Source of the DNA: Sipunculus nudus
Taxonomy: Eukaryota > Annelida > Sipuncula > Golfingiida > Sipunculidae
Direction of reading: 5' to 3'
Length of the DNA stretch: 64,000 nucleotides
NCBI GenBank assembly: GCA_026874595.1
Contig: CM049311.1
Coordinates: forward strand, 44,087,676 to 44,151,675
Position numbers and translations under genes: made by a program. Positions 1 to 11,679 of this stretch are shown here, piece after piece (position 1 is the first letter of the stretch; each line of letters begins with the position of its first letter). The notes under the pieces were generated by a model. The model saw nothing but the letters and a program-made list of their open reading frames with translations. It ran no database searches and was not told the origin of the DNA.

Positions 1-1190
1 TCTTACTTTGAAGAGATATCAAATCCTGACAAGTATTCTACTGGAACAAATGCTTTGGCAACTGAATGACCTGTCCAAATATTTTAACTAAAGATTGCTT
101 GATGTTGATGGTAGGTTTTCAAGAACTATTGACTACATTTTCAGTGCAAAGTACGCCACGGAATGTAACCAAGTCACAAGTTATATTAATCACTTCATTT
201 TCCGAAGAACTAGCGGCAAACGGTTTCAAGGGCAACGTCTTACTGCAGGGGTTGTAAAAAACGAAGAAAAAAAATGAAATATTTGATCAAATCAGATGTC
301 TATAGAATAATGAAAAACATAAGGAGGATACCTGCTGATTTCCAAACTGTGTTTTATGATGTCTTAGGCATGGTACGATAGCTTGGTATACCAACTGGAT
401 TTATCCGGTAATGAATGCCCAAAATAATTCAAAAGGCATGTCCAGGCCCTCATATCAGATTTATAGATATGCAATTGTAAAAAGTGTAAGTCCAATATTT
501 TTTATTATCACTCTGCTTTTCAATGGGGTCAGCAGGGTAGGTAAACTGCTTAACCTGAAAGAAAAGAAATGCAGAAAGCATGACTAAGAGTCTTGAAATA
601 AAACAAAAAGCCATCCTAAATCAAGGTACACATCCACATATTATGAGAACAAACACTTGCTTTTATATGTGGTGATATATATTAAAATATTCAGATATCT
701 AGGAAACTAAGTTTATTGCTAGGATTCCATAAATAAACTGCAAAATGTTCCCATCATCTTATAAATCAGCAGCTAAACCTTAATACTATACTCTCATAGT
801 CTTAATGCCTGGCTGAAGCATTCTAACAACAGTATTTTTGTTATGAAGTAACGAAGTACTTATCACTGAGCCTTATCACTTAATAGGCTGATACAAAAGG
901 GAGTCATATGTCACCAGTGTCACTCACAATTACAGCCACACAGGGAGATGTACCAGCTGGAGTGGGATGGTTATATATACAAGAAAATAGAGATGGTCTA
1001 TAAAATAAGTAATTGTGAACATCCCTGACCTATGACCTTGGCCTTTTGCCCATATATCAACTGAATTCTTTCTAAATTATGGGTAACTACTAACCACTTA
1101 AATCTGGTGTAATATCTTGGCAACCAATGGGTGAATAACTTTGACCTGCAACCTTTAACCTGCTGACCAGCTGACCCCAAAATCAATAAG
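1..1190. other. no recognised gene or element
   Basis: AT-rich sequence with short open frames of no recognisable coding character. No splice-bounded conserved exon, RNA gene or full repeat element was identified here. Confidence 0.5.
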
Positions 1191-1199
1191 TTATTTATT

Positions 1200-1890
1200 C
1201 AAGCAAAAAGACCCATCAATATGAAGTTTGAGTCAAACTGAGTGATGCATAGATGTGGCATATGTGAAAGACTGAAGGTTTCCCCCTGTTGGCAGAGAAG
1301 CGATATCAGTGCTGGAAGGTTTGGAATGAAAAGTCTAGCTTGAAATGTGTCCACACCTTTTCAAAGAAGTGGATCCTGTGACCCTGACCTTTGACCTTGT
1401 GACCTCAAAATCTATAGGATTCTTCTCCAACTTAGTAGGTGAGCTATATGTGAAAAATCAAAGAATTGGAATGAAAGGGTTGGCTTAAAATGCATCCACA
1501 GGCTTTTCAAAGAAGAGGCTCCTGTGACCTTGACCTTTGGACCTCAAAAAAATTATGATTTTCCCCCTGTTGGTAGGTGAGCTGTATGTGAAAGATGGAA
1601 GGTTTGGGAAGAAAATTTTGTCTCAAAGAGTTATTTCTGGGGGTGCAAACACACCCCATAACTTCGAGAATATAGGTCGCAGTGACCTAATTTCAGGTTT
1701 TCAAGGAGATCTGTGCTTATTGTAGGTGGCGACACCTGTCTTGTGACCGAGAAAGCCATCAATGACGCATAGACAGGTCAAAATATCAGGCCAATACATC
1801 AACCGTCTCTTGAGTTTGATGCACTGAGCTTACCACGCTTAGATGAGAAAAGCAGTTGCCCCAAAAAAACTGTGACAAATTGCTGGCCCA
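1200..1890. repeat. element fragments with AGGTCA-type core, then family F-type core
   Basis: The left part (to about 1620) matches the core of the A7 elements at 52800-53470 and 60650-61270: TGACCT-type half-site runs spaced about 140 bp and the GTTGGCAGAGAAGCGATATC stretch. From about 1625 the sequence switches to the CACACCCC..AACTTCGAGAATATAGG stretch of A7. At about 1720 it jumps to a block with GGTGGCGACACC that recurs at 12135-12215 and 15100-15185. The mosaic indicates a recombined or nested fragment. Confidence 0.6.
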
Positions 1891-1914
1891 AGCTACTGCA
1901 CTTAGTTAACTCTT

Positions 1915-2300
1915 GAGCTGCACCTGGCTAGACTACGTGAACTTTTGACCTGTACCTGGCTGCACTGAGTGAACTCTTGATCTGTTGCATAATCTGACAA
2001 AGTTGGCAGTCTGCCAAAGCTATAAATAGATCCGTGCCAAATCTGATGCAGTCTACCAAAGCTATAAATAGAATGCAGCTACCGCACTGAGTGAACTTTT
2101 GACCTGTACCTGGCTGCACTGACTCTCTTGACCTGTTGCATAATCTAACACAGTGGGAGTCTGCCAAAGCTACAAATAGAATGCAGCTACTGCACTGAGT
2201 GAACTCTTGACCTGTTGCCTAATCTACTACAGTTGGCAGTCTGCTAAAGCTATAAATAGAACCAGACTGACCTTTGACCTGTTGCCAAATCTGAATTGGC
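1915..2300. repeat. degenerate tandem repeat (CTGCACTGAGTGAACTCTTG units)
   Basis: Imperfect units containing CACTGAGTGAACTCTTGACC, CTGTTGC, a CAGTTGGCAGTCTGC segment and AAAGCTATAAATAGA repeat about four times. A related fragment is at 14210-14400. Open frames here come from the periodicity, not from a gene. Confidence 0.7.
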
Positions 2301-2739
2301 TTTTTATAGATACAGACACAATCTGTTGGTAAATCTGTTTACACATACTGAAAGACTTTGGCTAAAAGGCTTTTTTTTTCAAGCCGACATATTCAAAAAC
2401 TTTTTATCAAAATATATCTAGAATGATAAAAATATGCAGTTCTTTCATTGTTAAAGGTCCAATAATTTTGACAAAATCATTCAAGTAAACTTGAACAAAG
2501 GCCACTTAGAATAATTTTTGTGCCATGTTACAGAAGTAATAATTGAAACAATAATTTCGTAGTCTTAGTTTGAAATAGACATAATAATGGCCATAAGACC
2601 AACTTAAGCTTTTCTGATCTGATTGAAAGAACAATGTCCTGGGATAATTCTTTTGAAAAATTGATCGATTCAACTTGACAGTTTCATCATAAACATTTTA
2701 AGCTGAGAGAGGCTAAAATTATGAGGTTTTGCCCATAAA

Positions 2740-3652
2740 AAACAGGTCAATGTAGGTGGCACCTCAAAATGTGCAACTTCAAATATGAGTCATTTGACCA
2801 ACATTTGCACAATACTTGGTAATGCTAGCTTCTGTAATTTCTGAGATTACTATGTCAGTATGCTTAATTGGCCAAATGACTGTTCAAATTCGTGTAACTC
2901 CACTAAATTTCATCAAATGCAAACCATTTGAACAACCTTGAGAAGTCTTGTCTCTGGGATCATTTTTGTAAAATATTGAACAATTTGGCTTGACCGTTTA
3001 CAAGAAAAAGACTTTTAAAGGTTTTCAGCTTTTCCCCATAAAATCTAAGTAAATGCAGATAGCAAATAAATAAGCTGAATCCCACAACATTTGATATGTG
3101 ACAGATTATTGCATAAAATCTAGGGATGGTAGCTCCTGCTATTCCTGAGAAATTATGGGTTAATGTACAGATGACCAATGACCCCCGTACAAAAAAAGTC
3201 AATGCAGGTGGCGCCACCAATACCTGAATTTCATATATGGCTCATGTGACCAACACTGGCAGAAAATTTGGTGATGTTAGCTCCGGCTGTTTTTGAGATT
3301 GTCATTTAATTATGCTTCTTTGGACAGATGACTAGGTTCAACTTCCTGTAACTCGGTCAAAATTCACCGAACTTTAACCATTCGAACAAACTTGAGAGGG
3401 ATGGTATAAAAGATTATTTCTGTGAAATATTGAACAATTTGGCTTGACCATTTCGGAGAAACTTTTTAAGGGCTTTTTTTTTTTAGCTTTTTCTCTATAA
3501 AATCTGAGAAAATGCAGTTTTATAGATGGCTAATTTTTTTTGCATTAAATTTCATGATGCTAGCTCCAGTCATTTTCGAAATAGTATAGGTTAACGTACA
3601 GACGACGGACGCTGCCACACCATCAATTTAGCTCACAGGTTCGCTAAAAATT
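2740..3652 (+). repeat. family F element fragment, two cores and 3' end
   Basis: Two core repeats (about 2745-3180 and 3200-3600) share GGTGGC(G)CC motifs, GACCAACAT..GCA, and AACAATTTGGCTTGACCGTTT. The second ends in AGACGACGGACGC, CACACCATC and the F terminal signature TTAGCTCACAGGTTCGCTAA followed by AAA (ending 3650). The 5' end with the AGGCCT hairpin is absent, so the copy is 5'-truncated. Confidence 0.7.
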
Positions 3653-4264
3653 ACTACAGATGCATATTGAATGCAAAATTATAATACAGATACATCTCAC
3701 TGATGGCAAAATCTTGAATTAAGTTGAGTATGGATATCAATTATTTATAATCCATGTACAGCCGTCTTTATATACCCACAGACAGTTGTTTACCTGTGAA
3801 TGTAAACATTGCCTGGCATGAGGAATATCTAAAATCATAAATCTACATTTTTTAAAAGCTTTTAAAAACTTTCTTGTCAATATTACTCATAGACAACCAG
3901 AAATCTAAATGTCTAGAGGCAAGATGTAACTGATGCTGATATACTGGTGCCAGGCTAGATGTATCTGCTTCACACAGCTAACATATATGGTAAAATGACT
4001 CAATTCAATCTTTATAATTCAGCCAAAATTCATTCTTTGGAACCATAAAAGACAATTATTATAAGAATTATTCAGGGGAGTATTCTTGTAAAATATTAAA
4101 CAAACTGGCCTAAGTGGCGTCAGTCAAAAAACGTTTTGCAGGTTTATAACTCAAATGGGAAAATAAAGCAAAATGGCTAAGTTAAGCTTTTTACATAACT
4201 CGGCCAAAAACCACTGAACCCAAAACCATTTGAACAAACTTGAATTATCAACATCTAAGGATAA
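3653..4264. other. repeat remnants without gene
   Basis: About 600 bp between an F terminus and the B1 element. It contains F-like phrases (TCGGCCAAAAACCACTGAAC..CCATTTGAACAAACTTGA, about 4200-4245) but no clear borders and no coding signal. Confidence 0.5.
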
Positions 4265-6292
4265 ATAGACATTTCTTGGCACCGCAGGTGCCAGAGTGTC
4301 CCCAGACATTGTAGCCCCCCCCCCCCCCCCCCTTTAAGAATAGGCCCCCATTTTTAGAAGCATATACTGACACTTCGCATATTTATTGTTTCTTCCATCT
4401 ATCAATCCACAATCTTGTTGAAGATGTTGGTCCTGTGACCTTGATCTGTTTAAAGATGTGTCCTGTGACCTTGACCTTTGACCTCATGACCCCAAAATCA
4501 ATTCGGGTCTTGCTTTTCCAGTGGGACATATACAAGTCAAGTTTGAAATCTATACATCAATAAAGCAGGAATTTTCATCCAGAAACTAATTTTTGGACAG
4601 ATGGCTCCTGTCACCTTAACCTTTGACCTTGTGACCTCAAATTTGATAGGGTTCTTCCTCTCTTGGTAGGTGAACTATATGTGCAAGATGAAAGATCTGA
4701 GATGAAATGTTTGGCTGAAAATGCATCCACATCTTTTTAAAGATGTGTCCTGTGACCTTGAGTTTTGACCTCATGATCCCAAAATCAATTTGGGTTTTGC
4801 TTTTCCAATGGAACATATACAAGTCAAGTTTGAAATCCATACATCAATAAAAGCAGGAATTATCATCCAGAAACTAATTGTTGGACAGATGGCTCCTGTG
4901 ACCTTCACCTTTGACCTTGTGACCTCAAAATTGATAGGGGTCTTCCACTCTTGGCAGGTGAACTATATGTGCAAGATGAAAGATCTGAGATGAATTGGCT
5001 GAAAATGCATCCACAATTTTTTTAAAGAGGTTTCCTGTGACCTTGACCTTTGACCTTATGACCCCAAATAAATTCTGGTCTTGCTTTTCCAATGGATCAA
5101 ATACAAGTTAAGTTTGAAATCCATACATCAATAAAAAAAGGAATTATCATCCAGAAACTAATTTTTGGACAGATGGCTCCTGTGGCCTTTCCCCTTTGAC
5201 CTAGTGACCTCAAAATTGATAGGGTACTTCCTCTCTTGGCAGGTGAACTATATGTGCAAGATGAAAGATCTGAGATGAAATGTTTGGCTGAAAATGCATC
5301 CACATCTTTTTAAAGATGTGTCCTGTGACCTTGACCTTTGACCTCATGACCCCAAAATCAATTGGAGTCTTTCTTTTTCAATGGGACATATATGTCAAGT
5401 TTGAAATCAATACATCAATAAAAGCAGGAATAATCATCCAGAAACTAATTTTTGGACAGATAGCTCCTGTGGCCTTGACCTTTGGTCTTGTGACCCCAAA
5501 ATTGATATGGATCATCCACTATTGGGAAGTGAGCTATATATTCAAGATGGAAGACCTGGGATGAAAGTTTGGCTTAAAATGCATCCACAGTATCTTTTAA
5601 GATGCCAGTTTAGTGACCTTGATCTTTGACCTTATGACCCTAGAACCTATAGGGTTCTTACTTTAGTGGTTGGCCATACATAAGTCATGTTTGAAATCCA
5701 TATGGCTATCAACACTGGAGATATCATAAGAGTTGTGTGATTTTCACCATATATGGCAATATTCAAGGTCAAGACCACTCACATAGGAAAGGTCATGACC
5801 CCAATTTAAATAAACATCCCATAACCCATACCTATGTATATGCATAATATAAAAGAAATCTGTCCATTAGCTTTTGACTTATAATGCTCACAGTACTGTA
5901 AGACGGCAATTTAGTGGGTATTAAACGGCACGAAAACAAGTAAAGAATAATAGGTGGCCCCACCAGTTTCTGGAACATGACAACCCTATCCATGATCTTC
6001 CATCAACTTGATTTTGGGATAAATCCATGCAAGATTTCTTGAGATATTAAAGAATTTGTGTGATTTTCCCCAAAATTGGACCTATTCAAGGTCAAGGACA
6101 CTCTCCTAGTAAAGGTCATGGCCTCATTTTAAATAGGCGTCGTCCTATTACCCATATCTATACATATACCAAGTTAAGTAAAGTTCCGAGAAATATTTTT
6201 TGGGTTATCGCGCCAACAAGATTTATATGCGGCGGCGGCGGCGGGACCGGTATGAAAACATAGTATCCCCCGACTTTGCATGGGGATACAAT
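4265..6292 (+). mobile_element. family B element B1, near full length
   Basis: The 5' end has a degenerate ACTAGA start, the perfect hairpin GGCACCGCAGGTGCC (4278-4292) and box GTGTCCCC (4296-4303). A poly-C run of about 17 follows at 4315. The body is an array of about 145-bp cores (4437-5640) with TGACCTTGACCTTTGACCT runs. A CGG-rich tract (6231-6246) precedes the 3' hairpin GTATCCCC (6263-6270)-CGACTTTGCAT-GGGGATAC (6282-6289), followed by AAT. No transposase or replicase frame is present. It is non-autonomous, and its termini match B2 at 43008-45157. Confidence 0.85.
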
Positions 6293-6539
6293 TAATGTGT
6301 GAGATTTAAGAATTTGGCCCAGTGGTTTTTGAGAAGATCTTTGTAGCCACTTAACTAAAATTGGCTGTTACTGCATATGACTAAATTCAGCTTCCAATAA
6401 CGCAACCAAAAGTCACTGAACTGAGACCATTTGAAAAAACTTCAGAAAGCACTACCTAGGATCATTTCTGTGCGATATTAAACAATTTGGCCATATGGTT
6501 TCAGAGAAGATTTTTGTAGCCGTCAGTATGACACGGGCA

Positions 6540-7036
6540 CTGATGATCCCCGTACAAAAAATGCCGATGCAGGTGGCGCCACCAATACCTCAATTTCAGA
6601 TATGACTCATGTGACCAACATTAGCATAAAATTTGGTGATGATAGCTCAAGCCGTTTCTGAGATTGTTATTTTAGTATTCTTTTTTGGACAGATGACCAA
6701 GTTCAAATTTCTGTAACTCGGCCAAAAATCACCAAACTTAAACCATTCGAACAAACTTGAGAGAGATTGTTCTAGGAATCATTTCTGTGAAATATCGGAC
6801 AATTTGGCTGAACAGTTTCGGAGAAGAAGATTTTTAAAGCTTTTTCAGCTTTTTCTCCATAAAATGCAGTTAGCCAAAAAAAGCAATATCAGTTGGATTT
6901 TTTAGATGACTAATTTTTTGCATAAAATTTCGTGATGCTAACTCTTGCCGTTTTCAAGATAGTATGGGTTAACGTACAGACGACGGACGACAGATGACGC
7001 CACACCATCGCATAAGCTCACAGTTTCGCTAAAAAT
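6540..7036 (+). repeat. family F core and 3' end
   Basis: A single F core begins with a GGTGGCGCCACC palindrome (about 6572-6583). It ends with GACGACGGACGAC, CACACCATCGCATAAG and CTCACAGTTTCGCTAAAAA (7017-7035). It lies just downstream of B1 and is 5'-truncated or fused to the B1 flank. The stretch between B1 and this core (6293-6540) holds related degenerate phrases. Confidence 0.7.
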
Positions 7037-7039
7037 ATT

Positions 7040-8870
7040 AAATCAAGGGACAACCAGTGAAAGATATAAAGTCAAGGGCCACCAAGTATAATATATGAAA
7101 TCAAGGGACACCCAGAATAAGACATTTAATTTCTTTTCAAGGGGAATCATTTAAAGTGAACATTATAACCATTCAGATAGTTGATGTATTTAATATTTCA
7201 GACCTGCCAACATTTGAAAGCTGGAAATGTTACTCAATGCGAGCGCCAAAGGCGCTCGCCCTAGATGGGTGGGGTCTAGAGGCCTGCCTAAGGGCCCCTG
7301 GTAGGGTCCGCCCCCTAAAGCCCCTGCATTCCGAGGATTTGAATGGCCCCAAATCAGTTGTTTTTTCTAACAAAAGTTGATAGCATTACAAGGCTCGAAT
7401 TACTTTTTGAAACTGATAAGCAGGATGTGCTAATCATTTTCCAAATTGACTTGCAAATAGCAAAAACTGAGGAGAAAAAAAAATTGTTTTCAAAAGTCTG
7501 TTACATGTTTTTTATTTTGACTGCTATAATGATCTGTTCCATTCTCTTGTGTTCACTTATTTTTTTTTTTGCAAAGAACATTTCTATTAGTTACTTTTTG
7601 AAGGAACATTAGTAATGAGGAGAAGGTAAATAAAGGGCCTTATTTTCAAAGTAAAGAAATAGTTAACTTTCAGAATTATTTAAAAATATGAAAATTCAGT
7701 CTACTTTTTACAATGCGTCTTCTGCAGAAGTGTCAGATAGGTCTATTGGTGTAATAAAACAAAAGAGATTTTTCTCACTGGAAAAGAAGTGAAAAAGCTT
7801 GATAAATAAATTGAATAAGAGGTCCAGGAAAAGCTTAGAAAACCACCATGAATACAATATTGACGTAATTAAATGAATAGGACATAACGTAATAAATACA
7901 ATAAAATTGGAAGTCAATTCCTTAAAGTTGTCGCGGGCCTCAATTGATAATACTATGCACCTTCAGTACAATTATTATAAGGCATTGCTTATTATAAATA
8001 TTATTATAAATATTCAGCTGCAATAATTAACATGGGTAACCTTTGAAAACTTAAGACACACGTGTTTACTTTGCATGAAATTCAATGAATATCACATTAT
8101 TAACATATTTCTTTGAAAATGTTTGCATTTTCCTCTGAAAAGTAAATGAATGTGCTGTCAACGCTAGTAAAGAAGATCTTTTTACAACACGGAGTGCGGT
8201 TGACATCGATGCTAAACCCTACAACATTGCGTCACTACTTTATTAAAAAACATGGTAAGTTCACCCGACAGGCCTATTCATATGGCCAATGTTTTTTTTT
8301 TTTTTTTTATTTGGATAATATACTGGACAACCTTCCAAAAAACAATTCGTAACATAGACCAAAACACGTTTTTATTTGCTAACAAGCGCCCGGGACCTCG
8401 ATGTCACGTACATATCTGGGTACTATACCACGAGCGGGCGGGCCTATCACTGGGTATAATCGTTTCACGATAAACGAAATGCCCAACAAAAAAATGGACC
8501 AAATTTCAGGATAGAGGGCAAAATAATAAATTATTTCTTTTTATTTTCACCGCATTTTCAGACGAAACCTGTAATCGGCAATTTTGTCCGACTTTATTAT
8601 TACTGACAATGTAAAATATTGACATCGCCGGCACTCTATCAGACCTAGTATTATCTTATGATTTGCAGCAAACGGTAAAAAATAGCGCATATAAAATGCA
8701 TACGGTCCGTTTAATGAATGCAGATAGTTTGTTTGGTAAGTTAAAAACAAATATTTTGCTCTTTGATTCACTTTGATGATAGGTATCACGTCCAGCCCAT
8801 CGAAGCGGGAACTTTCTTCCGTGCAAAAAATAACGGTCAGACAGTGACAGTCACAAGGCGGGTCAGAGGT
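7040..8870. other. mostly unique sequence, no gene recognised
   Basis: Three short tandem units of ATCAAGGGACA..CCAG lie at 7055-7115 and a GC-richer patch at 7240-7340. Otherwise this stretch is not visibly repeated in the window. Open frames on both strands lack conserved motifs and splice context. Confidence 0.45.
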
Positions 8871-8874
8871 CAGA

Positions 8875-9000
8875 TGACGTTTATGCAAATAAAATCGAGG
8901 TCAACCAATGGACGCATGGGTCCAATGACGTCGATCTAATGTTATCCAATGGGTGTGTGGGTCAAGTGTCATTGGTGTCACCATGACTAGCTTTCCGGAA
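8875..9000 (+). promoter_or_regulatory. promoter-like cluster: CCAAT, CRE, octamer and ETS sites
   Basis: Within 126 bp there are three CCAAT boxes (8905-8909, 8922-8926, 8946-8950) and an inverted one (ATTGG, 8971-8975). There are also two CRE-type cores (TGACGT 8875-8880; TGACGTC 8926-8932), an octamer ATGCAAAT (8883-8890) and a palindromic ETS site TTCCGGAA (8993-9000). The stretch lies in locally unique, CpG-containing sequence, unlike the surrounding repeats. Such clusters mark TATA-less promoters of NF-Y/CREB-regulated genes. It could drive the plus-strand frame at 9048 or a minus-strand transcript. Motif matches are visible; function is inferred. Confidence 0.4.
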
Positions 9001-9047
9001 AATTTAGCAGCAAGCGCGTGTCAGTCAACCCGTTTATACATCGTTCA

Positions 9048-9296
9048 ATGGAGCTCGCTCACATGAGAATAACCGAATGCCGCAGTCACGCACCTGCGTT
9101 TATAATATGTGCACTTTTGTTCACGGCTGCATTTCACCTAGCCGCCGACGTCGACGCAACAGGTTTCAGGTTTCTGTTGCGTCGCCGGCCCACCAAAGGG
9201 CTAATTGGGGTTATAGCACGATACTATCTGTTACTCTTAGAAAGAAAATTAAATAAAAATATTGCCTATGGTTTTAGCAAACCAATGTTCACATAA
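9048..9296 (+). CDS. candidate first exon with signal-peptide-like N-terminus
   Basis: ATG 9048 opens an 82-codon frame just after the promoter-like cluster. After a short polar start the residues APAFIICALLFTAAFHLAA form a hydrophobic core followed by DVDAT, which looks like a signal peptide with a cleavage site. The stretch after it (GFRFLLRRRPTKG) is basic. The frame may not be used to its TAA: a donor-like CAACAG|GTTTCA at about 9165 would end a first exon just after the signal peptide. I do not recognise the family and found no continuing exon downstream. Human AKIP1 lies near TMEM9B, which also starts with a signal peptide, but nothing here shows TMEM9 sequence. Chance open frame is a real alternative. 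Confidence 0.3.
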   Translation: MELAHMRITECRSHAPAFIICALLFTAAFHLAADVDATGFRFLLRRRPTKGLIGVIARYYLLLLERKLNKNIAYGFSKPMFT

Positions 9297-9299
9297 TGT

Positions 9300-11058
9300 T
9301 GTATGTCGAAAGGCCTGTAATAAAAAATAACCATTTTGGAAAGCATGAAGCACCTGTAACATCAACAACTGATAGTATTTGTCCAGAGAGAATTGAAGCA
9401 TTAACAGCCCCGGTAGACATCTTGCATTTGGTGACAGTCCTGTATAAGGCTTTAGGCCTGTGTACTATTATGTTCATATTTTAACTTCCTTGGTGCAAAA
9501 TAGGGCTGAGAACAGAACAGTAATGTTTTCTAGTGGTCAAATATACAATACACATAGATGTACTGGACATTAATCAATGGATATATGTTAAATCTCACAG
9601 TTGTGTATGGAGTATTATAATCACAGTTAACTACAGGTGCAATCTATGGACTCCACAATGCGTCAGTCACTGAAAAAAAAAGCAATTGAGGAGTTCATTC
9701 TTATGGGCTACATTTCACCACGCAGGGTGTCCCAGAAATCGCTCTCATTACGGGTCGACACTTGCATTTCAATAACTTCGCAGACAGAGCTATAGGAAAC
9801 AGAAACTGAACGGGCCCGTTTTGCGTCGCATGCTCGTACCACAGTTGAAATTTACATTTTATTAGCATATGCACACACGAAGTTTACAGAATGCCGCTCA
9901 ATGAGTAAAAGCTACAATAGGTCGAGTTTGAATTAACCGCTCAGGATTAATGGAGTAATGGAATGAATGAATGACGAATGAACACATGAAGTTCGATCAG
10001 AATTAATGACAGGAAATCTTTTGATTACGAGAATAAATTTCTTTTCCCAGAAAATTCAAAAATCGTACTCATACGATTTTCTCCTGCCAAAAATCATAAA
10101 AAAATCGGACTTAGTACGATTAAATCGGACTAGTTTGCAGGTCTGATATTTTGAAAGGCTTGGTTACCATACAATCTCTTTGAATTAATACAGGCAGTGA
10201 AAATCTGCGAAAGGGACAAGTTCTGGTGAATAAAGTTGGAGGGAACATTCTGCATTTGTTCATTAAAGTCATTCATACATGTGTACATTTATCATTTTTG
10301 ATAAATAAGGACTGATGTGGTCTGTGGTCTGTATGGTTGCATCATGGCACAGGTAAAAACTGTCTTGTGTGAGAAATTATTCATTTCCACGAGGATAACT
10401 TGATGATAATAAATTATTCATGTAAGAAGCATAATCATTTACATTTACTCTCTGGTAAGTAATAATAGTCATAAAAGTTTTGTCACCAACTTTGCCATAA
10501 AAAGTGTGTGGTACCGCTTTCAGCATGATGTATGCAAACAGGGAATACCTGTACTGGTTCTTCTTATTATTCACATCCAAAATTCAGTGAATGAACAAAA
10601 GGCAAAATGTCAGCTAGCTCTTTCAAAGTATCAAGCAACCTGGTAATTGGTTTTATTTTAAACATGACGAAAACTAATCCTTGATTACATTCTGAATTGT
10701 TCATCTTGCCAGCTAAAAACTATATTGACTTTAATGAGCTGTTTGTGGGTCTTATCAAATTGTGAATCACATTTTTACTCAAGACCAGGATACACAAAGT
10801 CAGATCATTTGAGTTCGATTAAAAATATGGAAGCAACTGCATGTAACCTCAGCTTGGAATGACTTGATCCTATCATGGCTAGCAGGAGTGCAGGTTTCAC
10901 AATATGCTAACAGTTCTTCCTGAAGTTATCCAAAGGAGATGATATGAAGTCCTCAGAGGAGCACCATATCATTGATAAGAAGTCATCAGATATCAGCACC
11001 ATTTCAGACATGCAGATCATGTACTTCACTGACATACATATTCATTTAAGCACACTAT
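9300..11058. other. AKIP1 3' flank / 3' UTR region
   Basis: This is sequence downstream of the AKIP1 stop on the minus strand. It includes a possible mobile-element end phrase CAGGGTGTCCCAGAAATCGC at about 9724 and an ATCGTACTCATACGATTT..AAATCGTACTAAGT type inverted stretch around 10060-10125. No further coding exon was recognised on either strand. Confidence 0.45.
10652..10657 (-). promoter_or_regulatory. possible AKIP1 poly(A) signal
   Basis: AATAAA on the minus strand, about 400 nt downstream of the AKIP1 stop codon. It is the nearest consensus hexamer I found below the stop and would give a 3' UTR of ordinary length. In AT-rich sequence the hexamer is common, so this is a positional inference only. 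Confidence 0.35.
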
Positions 11059-11202
11059 TTACATGACAAAATCTAACTCCACAGTTTGTCCAGGCTCTAT
11101 TCGCACAACATGTGTCTGTTGCTGTGCTGTACCCCACTCTCCTGCAGTGACAGCGTAGGTCCCAGGATGAACCACCATGTGCACATCTTCAGCAGACTGT
11201 AT
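11059..11202 (-). CDS. AKIP1: AKIP1 terminal coding exon
   Basis: The exon follows a CCTTTCAG acceptor and encodes 47 residues before TAA at 11061-11059. It reads IQSAEDVHMVVHPGTYAVTA, then GEWGTAQQQTHVVRIEPGQ, and ends TVELDFVM. This matches the C-terminal end of vertebrate AKIP1 (DLYIEVYPGTYSVTVG....THVV.VD.GQSVDL.F), the most conserved part of the family, and ends within a residue or two of the human terminus. It is the strongest single piece of coding evidence in the window. The exon is phase 0 with exon 3. Confidence 0.92.
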   Translation of the reverse strand: MQSAEDVHMVVHPGTYAVTAGEWGTAQQQTHVVRIEPGQTVELDFVM

Positions 11203-11679
11203 CTGAAAGGAACATATAAGACCGGTTCATTTCCATTTTAAATTCAACACAGGACCATGTAATATTTTTTTCTTTAGTGTAAAAGCATTTTGATGACACA
11301 TCTGTAAAGAACTTCAGAAGACAATGAAGAAACCAAGGGGTCAAACATTGATCCTTTGCAATATTTTACATGACAGTTGGTGATAGCAACAAGGGTCCTA
11401 TGACCCAAAGTCCACCTGCAACTTTTCCAAAATGAAAATCCTGGAAAAGCAATTATCATTCTTTTTCAAAAGGAAGGTGCTTGAAATTTAATATTTCTTT
11501 TCAACTTCAAAACTTGCAGAGAATTTTTCTAGGAAACAGGGACTTCAGGAATTTCCTATTATTTGAATAGTTTGCAATGTTTACATGCCTGCTTTAAGGA
11601 ATAACTTTTTGCTATGGATGCTATGTTGAGATTTCACATATATTCCTATGTCAGGTTTGAATAAATTGCTGGACTAAAT

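Noticed and set aside
8547-8888. 113-codon minus-strand frame beginning in the promoter-like cluster
   Set aside because: No recognisable domain and no splice-supported structure. It could be a bidirectional transcript, but the sequence alone does not support it.
9048-9296. Assignment of the signal-peptide-like frame to TMEM9/TMEM9B by synteny with AKIP1
   Set aside because: No second exon with the Cys-rich TMEM9 sequence was found within reach; neighbourhood alone is not evidence.
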